A stretch of DNA of 64,000 nt, taken from the NCBI RefSeq assembly GCF_900537115.1, contig NZ_UNRG01000002.1, positions 558,591 to 622,590 on the forward strand. Direction: 5' to 3'. Source of the DNA: Arthrobacter sp. Alg241-R88. Lineage in GTDB: Bacteria > Actinomycetota > Actinomycetes > Actinomycetales > Micrococcaceae. Of the stretch, positions 31,146-40,306 are shown in pieces (within the stretch, counting starts at the first letter, position 1; every line of letters starts with the position of its first letter). The position numbers and the translations under genes are program-made. Under the pieces are notes generated by a model, which searched no databases, was not told the origin of the DNA, and saw only the letters and a list, made by a program, of their open reading frames with translations.

Positions 31146-31203
31146 CGCAGGCAGACTCCGCTCCTCCGCAAAACCGTCCATCAGCGTCCGGCATGATGGG
31201 TGC

Positions 31204-31707
31204 ATGCGCAGCGTCGAGTTGACCTTGGGGGAATCCACCGATTCTTCCATCAGGGCGGATTGGGCCCGCCTCCTTGAAGCCGGCCTGCCGAGCCTGGCCA
31301 CGCATACCTCCCCGAGCAACAGGCCACACATCACCCTGGCGGCAGGCAACAGTCTGGACCTTCGGGACGCTGTGCAGGATCTGTGGGGCGGCCTGCCGAT
31401 CGCCGTCCGGTTTTCCGGTCTGGTGGTTTTTCCTGCCGGCTCCGGAAAGTACGTGCTGGCGCGCCTGGTGGTGCCTTCGGCGGGTTTGCTGCAGATGCAC
31501 GCGCGGCTGCATCAGCAGTGCACGGGGGCTTTTGCCAATACCCTGCCCGATGCGTGGACACCGCACGTCACCCTAGCGCGCCGGATTCCAGGCCACCTGC
31601 TCGGAACCGCCATGGGTGTCCTGGACGTGCGGACGCAGGGAGAGTGCACCGCAGCCCGTCTCTGGGACAGCCCCACCAGGACCACCACCGCCCTAAGCGG
31701 CGAATAA
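31204..31707 (+). CDS. 2'-5' RNA ligase-family (2H phosphoesterase) protein
   Basis: 167 aa. Two H-x-T motifs mark the 2H phosphoesterase fold: HIT in RPHITLAAG (about 43-45) and HVT in TPHVTLARR (about 121-123). Family members cleave or join 2',5' or cyclic phosphodiester bonds in RNA or nucleotides. The substrate is not evident. It ends one base before the convergent hemW stop. Confidence 0.85.
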   Translation: MRSVELTLGESTDSSIRADWARLLEAGLPSLATHTSPSNRPHITLAAGNSLDLRDAVQDLWGGLPIAVRFSGLVVFPAGSGKYVLARLVVPSAGLLQMHARLHQQCTGAFANTLPDAWTPHVTLARRIPGHLLGTAMGVLDVRTQGECTAARLWDSPTRTTTALSGE

Positions 31708-32937
31708 TCAGGCGGGGAGTACGCGGCGGACAACCGCATCCGCCAGCAGCCTGCCTTTGAGGGTGAGGACAAGCCGTCCCCGGAAGGCTTGGGCAGGTTC
31801 CACCAGGCCGTCCGCTATCAGGCCTGCGACTTCGTGCCGGCCGTCAGCCCCAAGGGAAGAAACCTCAAGACCGGACTGCAGGCGCGCTTCGAGCATCACC
31901 CGCTCCATGTTCCGGGTTTCCAGGTCCAGTGTCTCCCTGCCGGCAGCCGGCGAAAGGCCCTGCGCCAAACGGCCGGCATAGGCAGTGGGGTGTTTAACGT
32001 TCCACCAACGGACCCCGCCCACATGTGAGTGCGCACCGGGCCCGATTCCCCACCAGTCATCGCCGCGCCAGTAGGCGAGGTTGTGGCGGCAGGCCTGTTC
32101 CGGCGTGCGGGCCCAGTTGCTGACCTCGTACCAGCCGAGGCCGGCTTCGGTGATCAGCTGGTCGGCGAGTTCATACTTGTCGGCGTGGTCGTCGTCGTCG
32201 ATTCCGGGGACTTCACCACGGCGGATCTGTGCGGCGAGCTTGGTACCGTCCTCCACGATCAGCGCGTAGGCGCTGATGTGGTCAGGCTCATAGGACAAGG
32301 CGGTCTCCAGCGAGTATCGCCAGTCGGCGAGGGACTCCCCCGGCGTCCCGTAGATCAGGTCCAGGCTGACTGCGAGGCCTGCCTCGCGTGCCCATTGCAC
32401 CACCTGCGGGACCCGGCTGGGCGTGTGCGTGCGGTCCAGTACCTTGAGCACATGCGGAACGGCGGACTGCATGCCGAAGGAGATCCGGGTGAACCCTGCG
32501 TCCTTCAGGATGGCGAGGGATTGGGGCGTGACCGAGTCGGGGTTCGCCTCCGTGGTGACTTCAGCGCCGTCTTCGATGCCCCACTGGTCGGTGGCCCGGC
32601 GGAGAATCAGGGCAAGGTCGTCCGCGGGAAGCAGTGTGGGTGTGCCCCCGCCGAAAAACACGGTGCTCAGCCTGCGCGGGGGAAGGCCGGAGTCCGTGAG
32701 GACCTTGGCCGCCATCGACACCTCCGAAGCGGCCGTGCCGGCGTAGGCGTCCTGGGAGGCGCCGCCGCCGAGCTCCGTGGCAGTGTAGGTGTTGAAATCG
32801 CAGTAGCCGCAGCGCACCGCACAGAACGGGATGTGGACGTACAGGCCAAACGCCCGGTCCGCCGAACCGTCCACTGCCTGGGCGGGCAGCAGACCGTCCG
32901 ACGGCGCCGGGTCGCCGAGGGGAAGGGTGCTAGGCAT
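31708..32937 (-). CDS. hemW: Radical SAM protein HemW (coproporphyrinogen III oxidase-like)
   Basis: Heme chaperone / radical SAM protein of 409 aa. The cluster motif is Cys39-x3-Cys43-x2-Cys46 in HIPFCAVRCGYCDF, and GGGTPTLL follows. Once annotated as oxygen-independent coproporphyrinogen oxidase; current family knowledge favours heme trafficking to respiratory enzymes. Located 36 bp downstream of lepA, the conserved lepA-hemW pair. Confidence 0.94.
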   Translation of the reverse strand: MPSTLPLGDPAPSDGLLPAQAVDGSADRAFGLYVHIPFCAVRCGYCDFNTYTATELGGGASQDAYAGTAASEVSMAAKVLTDSGLPPRRLSTVFFGGGTPTLLPADDLALILRRATDQWGIEDGAEVTTEANPDSVTPQSLAILKDAGFTRISFGMQSAVPHVLKVLDRTHTPSRVPQVVQWAREAGLAVSLDLIYGTPGESLADWRYSLETALSYEPDHISAYALIVEDGTKLAAQIRRGEVPGIDDDDHADKYELADQLITEAGLGWYEVSNWARTPEQACRHNLAYWRGDDWWGIGPGAHSHVGGVRWWNVKHPTAYAGRLAQGLSPAAGRETLDLETRNMERVMLEARLQSGLEVSSLGADGRHEVAGLIADGLVEPAQAFRGRLVLTLKGRLLADAVVRRVLPA

Positions 32938-32973
32938 TGCAGGGGCCTCCGGTGTTGCCGGACGCTGTGTTCA

Positions 32974-34827
32974 CTACTTCTTGGCCTTGTCCTTGGACTC
33001 GTCTGTGATGAGGGCGGCGATGAACGCTTCCTGGGGGACCTCAACCCGGCCCACCATCTTCATGCGCTTCTTGCCTTCCTTCTGCTTTTCCAGCAGTTTG
33101 CGCTTACGCGAGATGTCGCCGCCGTAGCACTTGGCCAGCACGTCCTTGCGGATGGCCCGGATGCTTTCGCGGGCGATGATCCGGGAGCCGATCGCCGCCT
33201 GGATGGGCACCTCGAACTGCTGGCGCGGAATGAGCTCGCGCAGCTTGGTGGTCATCATGACACCGTAGGCGTAGGCCTTGTCGCGGTGCGTTATGGCGGA
33301 GAACGCATCCACCTGCTCACCCTGGAGCATGATGTCAACCTTCACCAGGTCGGCCACCTGGTCGCCGTCGGCCTTCCAGTCCAGGGAACCGTAGCCGCGG
33401 GTCTTGGACTTGAGGATGTCGAAGAAGTCGAACACGATCTCGGCCAGTGGCAGTCGGTAACGGATTTCCACCCTGTCCTCGGACAGGTAGTCCATGCCGC
33501 CCATAACGCCGCGCCGGCTCTGGCACAGCTCCATGATGGCGCCGACGAATTCGTTCGGGGCCAGGATGGTGGCGGACACCATCGGCTCGCGGACCTCGGA
33601 GATCTTGCCGGAAGGGTATTCGCTGGGGTTGGTCACGTGGACCACCTTCTTGTCCTCCAGCGTCACCTCGTATTCCACGTTGGGCGCCGTGGAGATCAGG
33701 TCCAGGTTGTATTCACGTTCCAGCCGCTCGCGGGTGATTTCCAGGTGGAGCAGGCCCAGGAAGCCAACGCGGAAGCCGAAGCCCAGCGCTGCGGAGGTCT
33801 CCGGCTCGTAGACCAATGCGGCATCGTTGAGCATCAGCTTCTCCAGGGCATCGCGGAGCACCGGATAGTCCGTTCCGTCCAGGGGATACAGGCCGGAGAA
33901 GACCATCGGCTTGGCATCGGCGTAGCCGGGGAGCGAATCGGCGGCCGGCTTGGCGAGGTTGGTCACGGTGTCGCCCACTTTGGACAGGCGGACGTCCTTT
34001 ACGCCGGTGATGAGGTAGCCCACTTCGCCCACGCCCAGTCCCTTGGACGGGGTGGGCTCCGGGGAGCTCACCCCGATCTCGAGGAGTTCATGGGTGGCCC
34101 GGGTGGACATCATCTGGATGCGTTCGCGGGGGTGCAGCATGCCGTCCACCACACGAACGTAGGTGACCACACCGCGGTAGGTGTCGTAGACGGAGTCAAA
34201 GATCATGGCACGTGCGGGGGCGTTTGCATCGCCTTCCGGGGCCGGAAGGTCGCGAACGATCTTGTCCAGCAGCGCTTCAACGCCCATGCCGGTCTTTCCC
34301 GAGACGCGAAGGACATCCTCCGGGTCCCCGCCGATCAGGCTTGCCAGTTCAGCTGCGTACTTCTCGGGCTGGGCCGCCGGGAGGTCGATCTTGTTCAGGA
34401 CCGGGATGATGGTGAGGTTGTTTTCCATCGCCAGGTACAGGTTGGCGAGGGTCTGGGCCTCAATGCCCTGTGCTGCGTCGACCAGGAGGATCGCTCCTTC
34501 ACAGGCTGCAAGCGAGCGGGAGACCTCATAGGTGAAGTCCACGTGGCCAGGAGTGTCGATCATGTTCAGTGCGTAACTTGTGCCGTCGAGTTCCCACGGC
34601 ATACGGACGGCCTGGGACTTGATGGTAATGCCGCGCTCACGTTCGATGTCCATGCGGTCCAGGTACTGGGCCTTCATGTCGCGGGACTGAACGACGCCGG
34701 TGAACTGCAGCATGCGGTCAGCCAGGGTGGACTTGCCGTGGTCAATGTGCGCGATGATGCAGAAGTTCCGAATGATGGCCGGATCTGTCGCGGCGGGCAC
34801 CGGGGCGGTGCGGGCCATGGGAGACAC
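32974..34827 (-). CDS. lepA: Elongation factor 4 (LepA)
   Basis: Translational GTPase that acts on stalled or assembling ribosomes. 617 aa. G1 is AHIDHGKS (26-33), G3 is DTPGHVDF, G4 is NKIDLPAA. The family-specific C-terminal domain is present, with [20 protein letters not shown] and the basic tail [18 protein letters not shown] 5' extension of about 15 residues precedes the conserved start. It is transcribed with hemW. Confidence 0.97.
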   Translation of the reverse strand: MSPMARTAPVPAATDPAIIRNFCIIAHIDHGKSTLADRMLQFTGVVQSRDMKAQYLDRMDIERERGITIKSQAVRMPWELDGTSYALNMIDTPGHVDFTYEVSRSLAACEGAILLVDAAQGIEAQTLANLYLAMENNLTIIPVLNKIDLPAAQPEKYAAELASLIGGDPEDVLRVSGKTGMGVEALLDKIVRDLPAPEGDANAPARAMIFDSVYDTYRGVVTYVRVVDGMLHPRERIQMMSTRATHELLEIGVSSPEPTPSKGLGVGEVGYLITGVKDVRLSKVGDTVTNLAKPAADSLPGYADAKPMVFSGLYPLDGTDYPVLRDALEKLMLNDAALVYEPETSAALGFGFRVGFLGLLHLEITRERLEREYNLDLISTAPNVEYEVTLEDKKVVHVTNPSEYPSGKISEVREPMVSATILAPNEFVGAIMELCQSRRGVMGGMDYLSEDRVEIRYRLPLAEIVFDFFDILKSKTRGYGSLDWKADGDQVADLVKVDIMLQGEQVDAFSAITHRDKAYAYGVMMTTKLRELIPRQQFEVPIQAAIGSRIIARESIRAIRKDVLAKCYGGDISRKRKLLEKQKEGKKRMKMVGRVEVPQEAFIAALITDESKDKAKK

Positions 34828-35002
34828 GCATAGTCCTTACTGTTGGCATTCACGCGGTCGCCGCCAAGGCGCACGAAGGGCACCCTGCGGACACTCCGCA
34901 CATCTGGAACTTCAAGTGTCCCACGTCCGGGCCGGTGGCACCGCATTGCGGGCCCCTTTGACGTTCCAGGCCTCCCGCCCGGGCCGGAGTTAGGGTTGCG
35001 TG

Positions 35003-35539
35003 ATGGCTATCAATCTCCGTTCACTGGCAAACGCAGTCAAGGCAGGTCTCCGCGTACTGCAGAAGGCGGGCCGGGCCGCCCCGGGCGGCAAAGCCGGTCC
35101 GGCTCGCATCAAACCCTCCCCTGCCACTCCCGGCAACGGCCACTACCCCGGCGACTTTGAAGGCCGGTTCACCATCAGTTACGCACCGCAGCCGGACGGC
35201 GATCCGGATCCCGGCGAGGTGGTGTGGGCCTGGGTCCCCTACGAGGAGGACCACACCCGCGGCAAGGACCGCCCGGTGCTGCTGGTGGGCCGCAGCGGCG
35301 GTTACCTCCTTGGGCTGATGCTCACCAGCAAAGACCGGGTCCCCGACTCGGGAGCATCAGCAGGATATGTGGACATCGGCACCGGCGGCTGGGACCGCCA
35401 GGGCAGGTCCAGCGAAGCCCGGTTGGACCGCATTGTCCAGCTCCGTCCGGACAGCATCCGGCGGGAAGGCGCCGTACTGGAGCGTGCCCGCTTTGAGAAG
35501 GTGGCCGAAGGGCTCCGCCGGCGACACGGCTGGAGCTAA
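35003..35539 (+). CDS. PemK/MazF-family protein, no adjacent antitoxin
   Basis: 178 aa. The C-terminal half resembles MazF/PemK ribonuclease toxins: EVVWAWVPYEEDHTRGKDRP, then VLLVGRSGGYLLGLMLTSKD. The first 55 residues are a basic extension unlike canonical MazF. No antitoxin-sized ORF lies in the 175 bp upstream or overlapping its 5' end. The stable housekeeping context between lepA and rpsT suggests a chromosomal gene rather than a mobile toxin module; mRNA-interferase activity is inference only. ATG at 35003 has TTAGGG upstream. Confidence 0.78.
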   Translation: MAINLRSLANAVKAGLRVLQKAGRAAPGGKAGPARIKPSPATPGNGHYPGDFEGRFTISYAPQPDGDPDPGEVVWAWVPYEEDHTRGKDRPVLLVGRSGGYLLGLMLTSKDRVPDSGASAGYVDIGTGGWDRQGRSSEARLDRIVQLRPDSIRREGAVLERARFEKVAEGLRRRHGWS

Positions 35540-35708
35540 GTTCCCAAATGGCCAGTCCTGCGCCTGACCTGCTATTCTTTATAGCTGTGTGTCCGTGCAG
35601 GTCGACGGCCACTGATGGTTGGCCGCCATAGGTATCCCCACGCCGCTCAGTCAATGGCCAATCTGAAAGCCCTCTAGACCATTTCCGCATTAAAAAGAGA
35701 GTTCACAC

Positions 35709-35969
35709 GTGGCGAATATCAAGTCCCAGAAGAAGCGCATCCTCACCAACGAGAAGGCACGCCTGCGCAACAACGCAGTCAAGTCCGAGCTGAAGACGGC
35801 CATCCGCGCCGTCAACACCGCCGTTGAGTCCACGGACAAGGATGCAGCTGCTGCTGCCCTGGTTGCTGCCAGCCGCAAGCTGGACAAGGCTGTCAGCAAG
35901 GGTGTTCTGCACAAGAACAACGCAGCAAACCGCAAGTCGGCGATCTCCAAGAAGGTCAACGCACTGTAA
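35709..35969 (+). CDS. rpsT: 30S ribosomal protein S20
   Basis: Primary 16S-binding protein S20, 86 aa, helical and rich in Lys, Arg and Ala; starts [20 protein letters not shown] from a GTG. The long upstream region (169 bp) with a TATTCT/TTTATA stretch suggests its own promoter and a 5' leader. It is followed by a hairpin terminator and by the minus-strand holA. Confidence 0.97.
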   Translation: MANIKSQKKRILTNEKARLRNNAVKSELKTAIRAVNTAVESTDKDAAAAALVAASRKLDKAVSKGVLHKNNAANRKSAISKKVNAL

Positions 35970-35996
35970 GGTTTCCAGTTCGCTTGAACTGATGGT

Positions 35997-36035
35997 TGTG
36001 GCCGGTACCGTTTTTGGTACCGGCCACACATCTTT
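35997..36035 (+). terminator. Terminator after rpsT
   Basis: Perfect 13-bp stem TGTGGCCGGTACC / GGTACCGGCCACA, loop GTTTTT, then CATCTTT. Located 28 bp after the rpsT stop. Confidence 0.8.
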
Positions 36036-36124
36036 AAGCTCGTGCGCTGTTCTAACCAGCTACGCCCTCGCCTAACTAACTTCGCTCTCGCTTTTCCGGG
36101 CGCTTAGTGTGAGGTGCCGCTGGC

Positions 36125-37141
36125 CTACCTGCCCTGGACGGACATGGCAATCACCGTGACGGCATGTTCAACCGCGTAGACGGGATCGCGGGAGAGGCCT
36201 TTGACCTGGGCGTCGGCTTCGGCGGTGGCCTGAATGGAGCGTACCAGGCCCTCCGGCGTCCAGCGCCGGACGTCCCGCTGGGCCTGTTCCACCAGCCAGG
36301 GCTGCATACCGAGATCGGCGGCTATCTGGGCGGAGGAACCCGATGCGCCGGCCACGCGCGCCACGGTCCGCAACTTTGCTGCCAGCGCGGCGACCAGCGG
36401 GACGGGATCTGCCCCTGTGGCAAGGGCATGGCGGAGAGTGGATAGCGCCAGCGGGCCGTTTCCTGCCATGGCAGCGTCGGCCACCTTAAACGCCGTGGCC
36501 TCGATCCGTCCGCCGTAGTAGCGGTCCACAATGTCAGTGGTCACCGTAGTGCCGGCATCCGCGATCAACTGGCTGCATGCTGCCGCCAGTTCCGAAAGGT
36601 TCGCTCCCACCGCGTTGACGAGAGCCTGCACGGCGTCCTGCTCGATCCTCCGCCCGGCGCCTTTGAACTCGGCCGTGACAAAAGCCACCTTGTCCGCGTC
36701 CTTTTTGAGGGGCTGGCAGTCGACCACCGGCCAGCCGGCCTTCTTGATCGCGTCGAGCAGCTTCTTCCCCCGGACTCCCCCGCCATGCCTCAGCACCAGG
36801 ACGGCGTCGGACTCCGGGTGGCCAAGGTAGGCAAGCGCGTCGGCCAGGAAGGCGTCGTTCATCGATTCGACAGCCTCCACTTCGATGAGCTTGCTTTCGC
36901 CGAACAGGGACGGACTGACCTGCATGAGCAGGGTCCCGGCCTCGTAGGCTGCGGCGTTGATACGGCTGACTTCAACGTCCGGGGCGGCTGCGCGTACCTG
37001 TGCGCGGACCCGGTCCATGGCCCTGATGCCGAGGTATTCTTCAGGCCCGGTCACCAGGACCACTGCGGCGGGGGTTACGTCCCGCCAGGTGGGGCCGTTC
37101 GACGCCGGCGAACGGGTTGCACGTTTCTGCGCAGCGGCCAT
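36125..37141 (-). CDS. holA: DNA polymerase III subunit delta
   Basis: Clamp-loader delta subunit that opens the sliding clamp. 338 aa. AAA-like N-terminal region with VVLVTGPEEYLGIRAMDRVRA and LIEVEAVESM; C-terminal domain with ALSTLRHALATGADPVPLVAALAAKL. ATG at 37141 has GGAAGGAAG about seven bases upstream; the long upstream extension of the frame is antisense or out-of-frame sequence of comEC. The ATG overlaps the comEC TGA by one base (TGATG), giving translational coupling. Confidence 0.93.
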   Translation of the reverse strand: MAAAQKRATRSPASNGPTWRDVTPAAVVLVTGPEEYLGIRAMDRVRAQVRAAAPDVEVSRINAAAYEAGTLLMQVSPSLFGESKLIEVEAVESMNDAFLADALAYLGHPESDAVLVLRHGGGVRGKKLLDAIKKAGWPVVDCQPLKKDADKVAFVTAEFKGAGRRIEQDAVQALVNAVGANLSELAAACSQLIADAGTTVTTDIVDRYYGGRIEATAFKVADAAMAGNGPLALSTLRHALATGADPVPLVAALAAKLRTVARVAGASGSSAQIAADLGMQPWLVEQAQRDVRRWTPEGLVRSIQATAEADAQVKGLSRDPVYAVEHAVTVIAMSVQGR

Positions 37142-39231
37142 CAGGGCTTCCTTCCGGAAAGTTTTGTGGAATATCCCAGCCTGCCATGTCCTGCAGCCCG
37201 GTCCAAGCCCGGCCCATGCTTCGGCAGCACGCGGCGGGAAGGGAAGCGGCGGGCAGGGAAGCGGCGGGCAGGGAAGCGCGGGGCAGGCAGGCGCCGCGGC
37301 TGGCGGCTGTAGCTCTCTGGCCTTCCGGCCGTGTACCGTTCCAACACTTCGATCAGGGAAACGATGCGGCTGTGCACGGCCATCACAAACCGGACGAGCC
37401 GGCGCGGGCGGACCGCGGCCCAGACGGTCAGGAACGTCAGCACGGACAGGAACACCATGGTCAGCAACCCGGGCACACCCTCGGGCCAGGGAAGGGCTGC
37501 GCCGGGAAGCTGCGAGGTGAATCGGGCCGTCCCTGCCACACCGGCGCTGAACGTGCCGGCCACCGCGATCAGGCCGGTGGCCACCCACGGAGCCAGGACC
37601 ACCAGGGGCACAGCAGCCGTTCCCAGCAGGGTTACAGGCGCAACCAGTGGGGATGCTATGACGTTGGCCAGCAGGGAGTAGGTTGAAAACTGGGGTTGCA
37701 GCACAACAATCACCGGTCCGCAGAGCAGCTGCGCGGACAAAGGAACAGCCACAGCGGCCGCTGCCCAGCGCGGGACGAACGAAGGGGTCCACGACATCAT
37801 GCGCTGACCCAGGATGATGATCCCCAGTGTTGCCAGGACCGACAGAAGGAACCCGAAACTTGATCCCAGCCCCGGGTCCACCAACAGGAGGCCGATCACG
37901 GCGAGGCACAGGAAGCTCAGGCCCCGCCCGGTCCGGCCGGCAGCCAGGGCTGCAACTCCCACGGCTCCCATCAGGGCTGCCCGCAGCACGCTCGCATCGG
38001 GGCCGACGAGCAGGACGAACAGCCCAAGGCCTGCCACAGCAAGCGCGGCCGCCGGCAACCGGGATAAACGGAACCTCCTGGCCAAGAGCAGCAAGGCGCC
38101 CAGGACAAGGCTGCAGTTGGCACCGCTGACGGCTGTCAGATGGGTCATGCCAACGCTTTTCATGGCGGAATTCAGGCCCTCGTCCACGGCACTGGTGTCC
38201 CCGGTAACCATTCCGGGAAGCAGGCCGCGCGGATCCGGGGCGAGGAATGAGGCGGCCGAAACAAAACGTACCCGCAGTTCCTTTGCTGCTCCCTGCAGGA
38301 TCGGAGGGGCAAAGGGCTGCCCTGGGCCGGAAGACGCGGTGAGGATGCCCGCCTCCTCGTTTCCGGGATCAGCTGGGCGGAGCTTTCCCGTTGCGCGGAC
38401 CATCTCGCCGGGCACCACACTGCCCCAGCCGCCACCGCCCATCACCACCAGTTGCGCCCGCGTCCGGAGCACAACACCGCCGGTACTGATGTCCCGGGTC
38501 CAGACAGGTACAGACCAGCGGGCGGGCGGGCCAGCCTGGTTGGGTGCAGTCAGGGCACGTGGGGTCCCTGCCACTTCAAGGACGGCTACCACCGGCTTCC
38601 CGGCGGAGACGGCGGCCGCGAGGGGACCATCGTGGCGCTGGGTGGCGGCCACCGCCGAGTGGGCTGCCGCTGTCGCCGCCAAGAGGAGGGCAACGGCCGT
38701 GGTGGTAAGGAAACTGCGCCGGGCCGGTTTTCCGTTCCCTCGCCGGGCTCTGCGCGAGGTTCGAGCTTTGAAGGTGCGGTGCAGCAGCAGCGCCGCTAGG
38801 ACGAGCAGAGCGCAGCAGACGCCGGCCAGCGCCAACGGGGGCAGCCAGAGCCCGGCAACGGAGGCAGCCCAGACAAGCGCCGCCGGCAACGCGAGCCGGA
38901 CGTCGGTGCGCCGGCGCGGGGTTCCGCTACTGTCGGCGTCTGCCTCCTGCCGGGCTTTCCTGTCGCTGTCCCGGAACCGCGCTGCCTGCGCCGCGTAGAA
39001 CTTTTGGAAGCTTCTCCTGGGCCCATGGGCAGGACGGAGCAACCTCCGTCGCAGGTCGGCCGGCGCGCCATTCCGGGCATCATCACGGGTGCTGGTCCCT
39101 GCCGCCGACCGCGGCCGATCCGCTGCTCCTGCCTGCTGCGCATCGTCCAGGCCGAGCGCATGCCCGCGGACCGCCGACTCTACATAGCGGTTCCAGGGGC
39201 TCGCCCGGGGTTTTAATGTCCGGTTATCCAT
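37141..39231 (-). CDS. comEC: ComEC/Rec2-family DNA uptake channel protein, without C-terminal beta-lactamase-like domain
   Basis: Membrane channel candidate for uptake of single-stranded DNA. About 696 aa if it starts at ATG 39231; the start is uncertain because the first 110 residues are Arg-rich and hydrophilic. A DUF4131-like region is followed by the competence domain with its diagnostic block MTHLTAVSGANCSL and many hydrophobic helices (about 360-620). The protein then ends in a basic tail built from RFPAR-type repeats. The metallo-beta-lactamase-like domain found in long ComEC proteins is absent. It is coupled to holA and 45 bp downstream of comEA. Confidence 0.9.
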   Translation of the reverse strand: MDNRTLKPRASPWNRYVESAVRGHALGLDDAQQAGAADRPRSAAGTSTRDDARNGAPADLRRRLLRPAHGPRRSFQKFYAAQAARFRDSDRKARQEADADSSGTPRRRTDVRLALPAALVWAASVAGLWLPPLALAGVCCALLVLAALLLHRTFKARTSRRARRGNGKPARRSFLTTTAVALLLAATAAAHSAVAATQRHDGPLAAAVSAGKPVVAVLEVAGTPRALTAPNQAGPPARWSVPVWTRDISTGGVVLRTRAQLVVMGGGGWGSVVPGEMVRATGKLRPADPGNEEAGILTASSGPGQPFAPPILQGAAKELRVRFVSAASFLAPDPRGLLPGMVTGDTSAVDEGLNSAMKSVGMTHLTAVSGANCSLVLGALLLLARRFRLSRLPAAALAVAGLGLFVLLVGPDASVLRAALMGAVGVAALAAGRTGRGLSFLCLAVIGLLLVDPGLGSSFGFLLSVLATLGIIILGQRMMSWTPSFVPRWAAAAVAVPLSAQLLCGPVIVVLQPQFSTYSLLANVIASPLVAPVTLLGTAAVPLVVLAPWVATGLIAVAGTFSAGVAGTARFTSQLPGAALPWPEGVPGLLTMVFLSVLTFLTVWAAVRPRRLVRFVMAVHSRIVSLIEVLERYTAGRPESYSRQPRRLPAPRFPARRFPARRFPSRRVLPKHGPGLDRAAGHGRLGYSTKLSGRKP
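37231..37290. repeat. 15-bp tandem repeat inside comEC
   Basis: Four tandem copies of GCGGCGGGCAGGGAA: the first has one change, the second and third are identical, the fourth is degenerate. On the coding strand they encode five-residue units FPARR/FPSRR in the ComEC tail. Copy number could vary by slippage without breaking the frame. Confidence 0.85.
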
Positions 39232-39276
39232 GACGCCGCCCGAGAGGAGTCGTCATCGTGGTGCATTTCCTTCGTC

Positions 39277-40191
39277 TCATATGGTCACCAGCGGCAGCAA
39301 TGCTTCAAGCATCTTCGGGCCGACACCGTCAATGGCGTCAAGTTCCTCGACCGTCTTAAATGGGCCATGTTCCTTGCGCCAGTCCACAATTCGCTGTGCC
39401 AGCACGGGGCCGACCTTGGGCAATCCATCCAGTTCCTCCAGCCCGGCCGTATTCAGGTTGATCTTCGATCCTGCCGTTCCTCCGGCGGTCCCGTCCCCCG
39501 GATCACCGGCAGCCGGCGCTCCTGGATCCTCAGGGCCGGCCGGCAACGCTTCGCCCTGCTGCGGGACGTGGATCTTTTGCCCGTCCTCAACAACCAGGGC
39601 GAGGTTGAGGCGGTTCAGGTCGGCGCCGGGAGCCGCCCCTCCGGCGGCGGCAATGGCTTCGTGTACCCGGCTGCCGCCGGGCAGTTGGACGACTCCGGGC
39701 CCAAGCACTGAACCGGCCACATGAACCACCACTGTCCCTGTGGGGGCCCTTTCCTGCGGGCCGGACTCCGGACCAGCTCGGCTGCCGCCGCCGCTGTCCT
39801 CTCCGGGGGCACCATCTTCGGCCGCTTGGGCGGTGGTTCCGGGGCTTACTCCGTTCAGTGGCAGGATCTCCGGCCGTCCGGAGGCCGCCTGCCACCAGAA
39901 CCAGGCACCGGCAGCGACCGCAAGGATGCCCAGGAGCACGCCAAGCCGGAAGCTGAGGCGCCAACGGATGGCGGGGCCGACGTCGAAGGACTCCGTGGCG
40001 GCAATTTCCTCACCGGGAAGGGTACGGCCAGGTTTTTCTTCCCCAGCGGTTCCAGGGCCCCGGTACTCAAAAGAGGGCCCGCCGTCGTCCCCCAGCAACA
40101 GCCCGCGGGAATTGTCACCCAAGGTAGCCTGCAACCGCGACCTGGCATGGCGCGCCTGTTCACCTGCTGCTCCAGCATTCCGGCGTGACAT
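39277..40191 (-). CDS. comEA: ComEA-family DNA-binding protein (SLBB + helix-hairpin-helix)
   Basis: Surface DNA receptor candidate paired with ComEC. 304 aa. A cytoplasmic Arg-rich N-terminus (MSRRNAGAAGEQARHARSRL) precedes one membrane helix (about 80-104); an acidic Gly/Glu linker leads to an SLBB domain (about 172-225, VVVHVAGSVLGPGVVQLPGG) and two helix-hairpin-helix motifs (about 245-304, LNTAGLEELDGLPKVGPVLA and IDGVGPKMLEALLPL). Its first ~50 codons and upstream region are duplicated 4.8 kb away at 44851-45079. Confidence 0.93.
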   Translation of the reverse strand: MSRRNAGAAGEQARHARSRLQATLGDNSRGLLLGDDGGPSFEYRGPGTAGEEKPGRTLPGEEIAATESFDVGPAIRWRLSFRLGVLLGILAVAAGAWFWWQAASGRPEILPLNGVSPGTTAQAAEDGAPGEDSGGGSRAGPESGPQERAPTGTVVVHVAGSVLGPGVVQLPGGSRVHEAIAAAGGAAPGADLNRLNLALVVEDGQKIHVPQQGEALPAGPEDPGAPAAGDPGDGTAGGTAGSKINLNTAGLEELDGLPKVGPVLAQRIVDWRKEHGPFKTVEELDAIDGVGPKMLEALLPLVTI

Positions 40192-40252
40192 ACCCCCACG
40201 CTAGGGACAGGCCGCACCCGGGCAACAGGGCCGCAACCGGCTATGTGGAAAG
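40032..40252. repeat. Left copy (A) of comEA 5' direct repeat flanking the island
   Basis: This stretch holds comEA codons 1 to about 54 and 61 bp upstream. It is repeated in the same orientation at 44851-45079. Identity by eye is about 90% around the start codon and upstream, falling to roughly 75-80% inside the coding part. It is continuous with the intact comEA. Confidence 0.88.
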
Positions 40253-40306
40253 GACGCGCAGGACTGCCAACCCTTCGGCGTCGCAACTTCCTGCATTTGG
40301 GGTGCT

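Noticed and set aside
32029..34833. 934-codon plus-strand open frame
   Set aside because: Antisense to hemW and lepA, both with full sets of family motifs. High G+C leaves long antisense frames; the translation is rich in His/Gly/Val/Asp and has no domain pattern.
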